Source of the DNA: JAAYBR01 sp033813475
Lineage (GTDB): Bacteria > Hydrogenedentota > Hydrogenedentia > Hydrogenedentales > CAITNO01
Direction: 5' to 3'
Length of the DNA stretch: 48,565 bases
NCBI GenBank assembly: GCA_033813475.1
Contig: JAPXRP010000005.1
Coordinates: 1 to 48,565 of the forward strand
Of the stretch, positions 42,231-48,565 are shown in pieces. Position numbers and translations under genes: made by a program. The notes beneath the pieces are model-generated. The model saw nothing but the letters and a program-made list of their open reading frames with translations, was not told the origin of the DNA and ran no database searches. Within the stretch, counting starts at the first letter, position 1. The number at the start of each line of letters is the position of its first letter.

Positions 42231-42697
42231 CGGCCCTGACGCTGCTGGCCGCCGTGATCCTGGCCGCCGCGGGCGGCCCGGCGGAGCTGTCCGACGGCAA
42301 CGTGACCTTGGAGGTTTGGAGCCTCGTCGCGGCGCCCGGCCCCGCAGGCCCCAAAGACATCCCCGCCGACCTCGCCCCCGTGCGGGACGCGGTGAAAGAC
42401 CTCCCCTACCGCACCTTCCGCCTTGTGAAGCACGGCACTGAGCGGATCGGGCCTGGAAAAAGCGCCTCGTTTCAGGCCCACACCGACTATGCCGCCGTGC
42501 TCAGCCTGGAGTCCTCCGCCGCCGAAGACCCGCAGGCGCGGGTCCGTGTGGTCATCGAGGGGCCGCCGAACGGCGACGCCCCTCCCCGGAAAGCACTGGA
42601 CACCGTGCTGCGGCTGGCAAAGGGGGCCACCGTGCGGCTGGGCGGCCTTCCAGCGGATGAGGGGGATCTGGTCGTGATTCTCAGGCGCGTCGAGTAG
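42227..42697 (+). CDS. Exported protein of unknown function in the sigma-factor operon
   Basis: 156 aa from GTG 42227 (GTGA overlap; GGGAG upstream). A short signal peptide (TALTLLAAVILAAAGGPA) precedes a beta-rich domain of about 135 residues (NVTLEVWSLVAAPG, YRTFRLVKHGTERIGPGKSA, VRVVIEGPPN). No family recognised. Coupling to the sigma and anti-sigma genes suggests a role in the same envelope response. Confidence 0.65.
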   Translation: MTALTLLAAVILAAAGGPAELSDGNVTLEVWSLVAAPGPAGPKDIPADLAPVRDAVKDLPYRTFRLVKHGTERIGPGKSASFQAHTDYAAVLSLESSAAEDPQARVRVVIEGPPNGDAPPRKALDTVLRLAKGATVRLGGLPADEGDLVVILRRVE

Positions 42698-42741
42698 GAG
42701 GGAGAACGTCAGCCATTCGCCGAAGCCGGCCGATGAGGTGG

Positions 42742-42806
42742 CACGGGCTTCCAGCCCGTGTTCTTTGGCGGCATCCATGACCCAAACCACGGGCTGGAAG
42801 CCCGTG
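42742..42806. repeat. Paired REP-like palindromes CACGGGCTTCCAGCCCGTG
   Basis: 19-bp arms at 42742-42760 and 42788-42806 are exact reverse complements, each also nearly self-palindromic. The 27-base spacer has no ORF. This is a REPIN-like layout between convergent genes. Confidence 0.85.
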
Positions 42807-42833
42807 TCCCCTCCCCGCAGCCCCTCTTTCCGT

Positions 42834-43751
42834 TTACTTCAGCGGGATGACCACGGAGCGGTCCTGCGGCTGGCCGGCGGCCAGTTCCCGGCCCGGCAGA
42901 AAGGACCGCCGCGCGAAGGACAGGTCGCTGAGGGGGGTGGTGACAGCCTCCATCCGGTCCTCAAACACCCGCACCACCCGGTATTCCGAGGGGTATTCAG
43001 GAAGGGAACCCGTTGTCACCTGGGTTACCTTCCCAAACGTCTCCGCGAAATGAACATGGACATGTCCTGAAAACACCGCGCGGGCGCGCGGGAACCGGCC
43101 CATCAGCGCCAGCAGCCGCGCGCCGTTCACCAACGCCCCGCCGTCGCGGAACCCCTCAAACCGCAGCCGGTCCGGCACGCGCACGGCCGGATAATGGACC
43201 GCCACCACATCCGCCCCCGCGAAGGGCCGGGAAAGCCGCTCCTCCAGCCAGACAAACTGCTCCTCGGGAATCCCCCAGTGGAGCCCCTTCAGATCCTCGT
43301 CCATCTCTTCGGCGGACTTGTCCTGGGGTACGGGGCGCAGTTCCCCGTCCAACCACTCCCACCAGGCATCCAGGATATGAAACCGCAGATTCCGGTGCTC
43401 AAACCCATAGAAGGTGCGCCGCTCGGGCAGGCAATGCTCAAAGGCCTCCAGGAACCATTCCCGCGATTCCGGGAGCACGAAATCGTGGTTGCCGCCCAGG
43501 GGATAGTAGGGGATGCCGAGCGATTCCAGGCCGTCCCGCGCGGCCAGCATGCCCTCGCGGGTCTTCACACTCACGATGTCGCCCGTCACCAGCAGGAAAT
43601 CGGGCCGGAGCGCGCGGAGGTCCTCCCCGAGACGGGCCATGAGATCCGGCATCATGGTGCAAAGAAAACGGCTGTTCCACACCCCGTCATGGGTGCTGGA
43701 AAGGTGGGGGTCCGAAAGGTGGACAAAATGCCAGGCCGGTTCGGTGTTCAT
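42834..43751 (-). CDS. Calcineurin-like metallophosphoesterase
   Basis: 305 aa from ATG 43751. Dimetal-site motifs occur in order: LSDPHLS, VTGDIV, GGNHDF, VVAVHYPAV, FSGHVHVHF. The family includes 3',5'-cAMP phosphodiesterase-like and other phosphatases; the substrate is unknown. No signal peptide. No ribosome site precedes the ATG. TTGGCA (43790-43785) and TAATGT (43766-43761), 18 apart, place transcription start at or near the ATG, so the message may be leaderless. Confidence 0.9.
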   Translation of the reverse strand: MNTEPAWHFVHLSDPHLSSTHDGVWNSRFLCTMMPDLMARLGEDLRALRPDFLLVTGDIVSVKTREGMLAARDGLESLGIPYYPLGGNHDFVLPESREWFLEAFEHCLPERRTFYGFEHRNLRFHILDAWWEWLDGELRPVPQDKSAEEMDEDLKGLHWGIPEEQFVWLEERLSRPFAGADVVAVHYPAVRVPDRLRFEGFRDGGALVNGARLLALMGRFPRARAVFSGHVHVHFAETFGKVTQVTTGSLPEYPSEYRVVRVFEDRMEAVTTPLSDLSFARRSFLPGRELAAGQPQDRSVVIPLK

Positions 43752-43839
43752 ACTAAACACACATTACCAGATATTCTTGTCTGGTGCCAAATCGCCGGGC
43801 AATCGCGCAAGAATGCCTCTCGTGAATGGCCTGCGGCAC

Positions 43840-43956
43840 GGACGAGGTGGACGAAGTGGACGGGGTGGACCACAAGACCCGCCCCCCCAAGCTCGTCCAC
43901 TCCGTCCACCCCGTCCACCCCGTCCACCCCGTCCACCCCGTCCACCTCGTCCACTC
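43840..43956 (+). repeat. GTCCAC 9-bp array, copy 3, with inverted left arm
   Basis: Three GTGGAC units (43846-43870) face eight GTCCAC units (43894-43953) across a short C-rich loop, so a long hairpin can form. The array ends 31 bases before TTGACA at 43988. It lies between divergent genes. Confidence 0.88.
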
Positions 43957-43987
43957 CCGCTCTTCCCGCCAAATTGCCGGGCATTTA

Positions 43988-44017
43988 TTGACACGGCCCA
44001 CACGCGGTTGCTAGATT
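43988..44017 (+). promoter_or_regulatory. Putative promoter of the trp operon
   Basis: TTGACA (43988-43993), 18-base spacer, TAGATT (44012-44017). trpD starts at 44051. I see no leader peptide rich in Trp codons and no clear attenuator in the short leader. Confidence 0.5.
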
Positions 44018-44050
44018 CTTGCACACTTTCCAACCCCCGGAACCCCGATC

Positions 44051-45076
44051 ATGCTCATGCAGGACGCGCTGGCCGTCGTGACCCAAGGAGGACACCTCTC
44101 GCGCGGAGAGGCGGCCGAGGTCATGACCGCCATCATGTCGGGGAACGCCACCCACGCCCAGATGGGCGCCCTGCTGGCCGCCCTGCGCCTGCGCGGGGAG
44201 ACGGTGGACGAGATCACGGGGATGGCCGAGACCATGCGGCGCTTCGCCGTCAAGGTGAGCCCGACCCGCCGCCCGCTGCTGGACACCTGCGGCACGGGGG
44301 GCGACCATTCCGGCACCTTCAACATCTCCACCACGGCGGCCTTTGTCGCCGCCGGGGCCGGGGTGGCCGTGGCCAAGCACGGCAACCGGAGCGCGTCGAG
44401 CCGCTGCGGCAGCGCGGACGTGCTGGAGGCCCTGGGCATCGCCATTGACCTGCCCCCGGAGGCTGTGGCGGCCTGCATAGACGAGATCGGCGTGGGATTC
44501 CTCTTCGCCCGCGCCCTCCACGGGGCCATGAAACACGTCGCGCCGGTCCGGCTGGAACTGCGCATCCGCACGGTGTTCAACCTCCTTGGCCCCCTGACCA
44601 ACCCCGCCGAGGCCGACGCCCAGATGATGGGGGTTTTCGACCCCGTCCATGTGGAGCCCGTTGCCCATGTCATGCGGGGCCTCGGCGTGCGCCACGCCTT
44701 CGTGGTGTCCGGCCTGGACGGACTCGACGAAATCTCCCTGTCCGGCCCCAGCCGGGTCGCGGAACTGAAACACGGAAAAGTGGTCGTCTTCGAGGTCTGC
44801 CCCGAGGACTTTGGTTTTGCCCGGGTGGACCGCGCCTTCCTGCACGGCGGGGATCCTGCCGAGAATGCTGGCATCCTCCGCGCCATCCTTTCCGGCGAAC
44901 GGGGACCGCGCCGGGACGCCGTGGTCCTGAACACCGCGCCCGGCCTGGTCGCGGCGGGCATCGCGGAGGACATCCCCCGGGGAATCCTCCTTGCGGCGGA
45001 GTCCCTCGACAGCGGGGCCGCCCTGGCCAAGCTGGAGGCCCTGATCGCTTTCACCAATGACGGGCGATGGCGTTGA
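44051..45076 (+). CDS. trpD: Anthranilate phosphoribosyltransferase
   Basis: 341 aa, standard length. It joins anthranilate to PRPP in tryptophan synthesis. Signature glycine-rich PRPP site DTCGTGGDHSGTFNISTTAA, followed by VAKHGNRSASSRCGSADVLE and the FNLLGPLTNPA segment. It is the first gene of the trpD-C-F-B-A run. trpE and trpG are not in the window, so anthranilate synthase must be encoded elsewhere. Confidence 0.98.
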   Translation: MLMQDALAVVTQGGHLSRGEAAEVMTAIMSGNATHAQMGALLAALRLRGETVDEITGMAETMRRFAVKVSPTRRPLLDTCGTGGDHSGTFNISTTAAFVAAGAGVAVAKHGNRSASSRCGSADVLEALGIAIDLPPEAVAACIDEIGVGFLFARALHGAMKHVAPVRLELRIRTVFNLLGPLTNPAEADAQMMGVFDPVHVEPVAHVMRGLGVRHAFVVSGLDGLDEISLSGPSRVAELKHGKVVVFEVCPEDFGFARVDRAFLHGGDPAENAGILRAILSGERGPRRDAVVLNTAPGLVAAGIAEDIPRGILLAAESLDSGAALAKLEALIAFTNDGRWR

Positions 45077-45140
45077 CCCTTTTCCGTGGTGTATGCTGGC
45101 CCCGCGCATTTTTCCAACCACTCCGAGGCAGGACCCGTCC

Positions 45141-45923
45141 ATGATTCTTGACAAAATCGTCGCCAAAAAACGGCTGGAAGTCGCCGAAAGCAAGGAACGA
45201 AAGCCCCTTGACCTCCTCCTTGAGGAGGCCGAGTCCGCCCCGCCGCCCCACAATTTCCGCGACGCCCTGCGCCGGGACGGCATCAGCCTCATCGCCGAGA
45301 TCAAGCGCCGCTCCCCGAGCCGGGGGGACATCCTGCCCGGCGTGGACCCCGTGGAGCTGGCGGCCCTCTACGAGCAGTCGGGCGCGCGCGCCCTGTCCAT
45401 CCTCACGGACGGACCTTTCTTTGGCGGCAGTCTGGAGGACCTCGCCAAGGTGCGGCGGAGCTCCGCGATCCCCTGTCTGCGCAAGGAGTTCATCATTGAC
45501 CCCTACCAGCTCCACGAGGCCCGCGCCGCCGGGGCGGACGCCCTCCTGCTGATCGTGCGCATCCTGGACGACTCCCTGCTGCGTGACCTGATCGTCCAGA
45601 CCCGCGCCCTCGGCATGGAGGCGCTGGTCGAGACGCACACCGAAGAGGAAATCGGCCGCGCGCTGGAGGCCGGCGCGCGGATCGTCGGCATCAACAACCG
45701 CAATCTGGACACCCTTGAGGTGGACGTGCAGACCACCATGCGCCTCAAGCGGCTGGTGCCGGGCGGGTACACGCTTGTCAGCGAAAGCGGCATTTATCAC
45801 CGCCGAGAGGTGCGGATGCTGGAGGACTGCGGTGTGGACGCCGTTCTCGTGGGCGAATCGCTGCTGACCAGCGGGGACATCCACCGCAAGGTGCGGGAGC
45901 TCCTGTGTGACGATCCGGATTAA
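45141..45923 (+). CDS. trpC: Indole-3-glycerol phosphate synthase
   Basis: 260 aa from ATG 45141 with a GAGGCAGGA ribosome-site-like stretch. TIM barrel with catalytic segments LIAEIKRRSPSRG, RALSILTDGPFFGG, PCLRKEFIID, LEALVE-type strand, GINNRNLDTLEVD and LVSESGI. It closes the indole ring. It is 64 bases after trpD and overlaps trpF by 17 bases. Confidence 0.98.
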   Translation: MILDKIVAKKRLEVAESKERKPLDLLLEEAESAPPPHNFRDALRRDGISLIAEIKRRSPSRGDILPGVDPVELAALYEQSGARALSILTDGPFFGGSLEDLAKVRRSSAIPCLRKEFIIDPYQLHEARAAGADALLLIVRILDDSLLRDLIVQTRALGMEALVETHTEEEIGRALEAGARIVGINNRNLDTLEVDVQTTMRLKRLVPGGYTLVSESGIYHRREVRMLEDCGVDAVLVGESLLTSGDIHRKVRELLCDDPD

Positions 45924-46480
45924 GATCTGCGGCATCACGAGCCTGGACGACGCCCTCGCCGCCTGCGACGCGGGCGCCGACGCCGTGGGCTTTGTCTTCG
46001 CCCCGGAGGCGCGGCGCAGAAACCGCTACCTGCCCCCGGAGAAGGCCGCGGAAATCGCCGCCGCCCTGCCGCCGTTCGTCACGACCGTCGCCGTGACGGT
46101 CAACGAGACGGCGGAAACGCTGGCGGAATACCTGAAGGTTGTGCATTTGGTGCAGCTCCACGGCGAGGAGCCGCCGGAACTGTGCGCCCTGTTCCCCGGA
46201 AGGGCCTACAAGGCCGTCCGTCCCGCGACCCCGGCGGAGATGACGGCGGCCCTGCGGTTCCCCGGCCCGGCGCTGCTCGTGGACGCGGCGTCCGCCGGGG
46301 GGCGCGGCGGCACGGGGGAGGTGGGCGACTGGTCGCTGGCGGCGCGGGCGGCGGGGGAGAGGCGGATCATTCTGGCCGGCGGGCTCACGCCGGAAAATGT
46401 GGCCGAAGCGGTGAAACAGGCGCGTCCATGGGCCGTGGACGTGTCCTCGGGGGTGGAATCGGCCCCTGGACGGAAAGACC

Positions 46481-47716
<1,236 letters not shown>

Positions 47717-47717
47717 C

Positions 47718-48542
47718 ATGAACCGCATTGAACAGCGTTTCTCCGCCCTGCGCAGCGCGGGCACGCCCGCCTTTGTCCCCTTCATCACCTGCGGCGACCC
47801 GTCCCCCGCGGCGACGGAGGAGATCCTCCTCGCCCTGGGGCGCGCCGGGGCCGACGTCATCGAGCTGGGCGTGCCCTTCTCCGACCCCGTCGGCGACGGC
47901 GCGGTCATCCAGGAGGCCTACCTGCGCGCGCTGGCCCACGGCGTCTCCCTGCGCGGCGTCCTCGACCTCGTCCGGCGCGTCCGCACGCGCTCCCAGGTGC
48001 CCATCCTCCTGTTCTCCTACTACAACCCCATCCTGCATTACGGGATTGCGGACTTCGCCCGGGACGCCGCCGCCGCCGGCGCCGACGGCGTGCTCTGCGT
48101 GGACCTGCCCCCGGACGACTGCGACGAGTACAAGCAGTGCCTCGACGCGGCCGGGCTCTGCACGGTCTTCCTCGTGGCCCCCACCACGCCCCCGGAGCGC
48201 ATGGCCTTCATCGGGGAAAAGAGCACCGGCTTCGTCTACTACGTCTCCCGCCTCGGCGTCACCGGCGAAAGCGCCTCCCTCGCCGACACCCTCGGCGAGG
48301 CCGTCGAACGCGTCCGGCGGCACGTCGGCAAGCCCGTCGCCGTCGGCTTTGGCATCTCCACCCCCGAACAGGCCCGCACCGTCGCCCTGCACGGCGACGC
48401 CGTCGTGGTCGGCTCCGCCATTGTCCGCCTCATCAGCCAGACCGGCGACACCCCGGAGCTGGTCCCAAGGGTGGAGGCCTTCGCGGCGTCCCTCGTCCAG
48501 GCGGTCAAGACGGCGAGGCAGAGTTTAGGGTCTGGGGTTTAG
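47718..48542 (+). CDS. trpA: Tryptophan synthase alpha chain
   Basis: 274 aa, starting 1 base after the trpB stop. TIM barrel with PFITCGDPS, the catalytic Glu in VIELGVPFSDPVGDG, the catalytic Asp in VLCVDLPPDD, YYVSRLGVTG and VGFGISTPEQ. It cleaves indole-3-glycerol phosphate to indole. The last codons (SLGSGV and stop) lie in the 28-bp TTTAGGG repeat, so the native C-terminus appears to have been replaced by repeat sequence. Confidence 0.97.
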   Translation: MNRIEQRFSALRSAGTPAFVPFITCGDPSPAATEEILLALGRAGADVIELGVPFSDPVGDGAVIQEAYLRALAHGVSLRGVLDLVRRVRTRSQVPILLFSYYNPILHYGIADFARDAAAAGADGVLCVDLPPDDCDEYKQCLDAAGLCTVFLVAPTTPPERMAFIGEKSTGFVYYVSRLGVTGESASLADTLGEAVERVRRHVGKPVAVGFGISTPEQARTVALHGDAVVVGSAIVRLISQTGDTPELVPRVEAFAASLVQAVKTARQSLGSGV

Positions 48543-48550
48543 GGTCTAGG
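48523..48550 (+). repeat. 28-bp TTTAGGG-containing repeat, copy 2
   Basis: Identical over 28 bases to 5756-5783. The TAG stop of trpA at 48540-48542 is inside it. Confidence 0.88.
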
Positions 48551-48565
48551 AGCTTTGCTCTGTAG

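Noticed and set aside
43840..43956. CRISPR array
   Set aside because: Units are 9 bp with no spacers of 30 bp or so, and no cas gene is present.
45073..45097. Internal promoter before trpC
   Set aside because: TTGACC is present but the nearest -10-like TATGCT is only 13 bases away.

Overview
The window is a high-GC bacterial chromosome segment. About 43 kb has uniform GC-rich codon use, and one 5 kb block (about 11.68-16.8 kb) is visibly more AT-rich. Three things point to a soil, sediment or wastewater bacterium of the PVC / Hydrogenedentota type: many exported, Tat-tagged sugar-processing enzymes; three copies of a beta-propeller protein with CxxCH motifs (hydrazine-synthase-alpha-related family); and intergenic arrays of 9-bp repeats. 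This taxonomic placement is inference, because no rRNA gene is present. I found no tRNA, rRNA or CRISPR array.

Layout. 0-11.4 kb: three HzsA-related CxxCH proteins (the first truncated by the window edge), a TIM-barrel sugar isomerase/epimerase, and an exported beta-helix protein with a CBM6-like insert. 11.7-16.7 kb: a minus-strand, translationally coupled five-gene operon of DNA phosphorothioation (Dnd) type. It holds a 65-aa small protein, a winged-helix protein, a RAMA-domain protein, DndD, and a DndE domain fused to a HerA-like ATPase. No dndC, dndB or cysteine desulfurase is present. 17-24.4 kb: DUF5107-TPR protein, putative glycoside hydrolase, Tat-exported Gfo/Idh/MocA protein, sialidase-like protein. 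24.4-28.3 kb: a broken lysE copy, an SGNH-like protein, an intact LysE exporter, a lipoprotein esterase and a ThuA protein. 28.4-34.8 kb: GH10 xylanase, a Tat-tagged divergent RpiB-like protein, a ceramidase-like membrane protein, an unknown membrane protein, a GH172 (DUF2961) enzyme and a Tat-tagged sugar isomerase. 34.8-43.8 kb: DUF2851 protein, membrane proteins, recR, def, a polyprenyl synthase broken by an N gap, an ECF sigma factor operon and a metallophosphoesterase. 44-48.5 kb: tryptophan operon trpD-C-F-B-A.

How the genes fit together. The carbohydrate genes form a scattered degradative set: xylanase, GH172, sialidase, beta-helix/CBM6, esterase and exported isomerases or oxidoreductases. 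They suggest polysaccharide use with part of sugar processing outside the cytoplasm. The Dnd-like operon is the best candidate for an unusual defence or DNA-modification system. It keeps the two ATPases and carries two small proteins that share an N-terminal module but end in different DNA-recognition-type domains, while the sulfur-insertion enzyme is missing.

The non-coding DNA is rich in structure. Putative sigma70-type promoters (TTGACA-like, 17-18 bp, TATCCT/TCTAAT-like) recur. Three GTCCAC 9-bp arrays each sit just upstream of a perfect TTGACA box. At least six kinds of REP-like palindromes occupy gene borders, and a 28-bp TTTAGGG-containing repeat supplies the 3' end of trpA.
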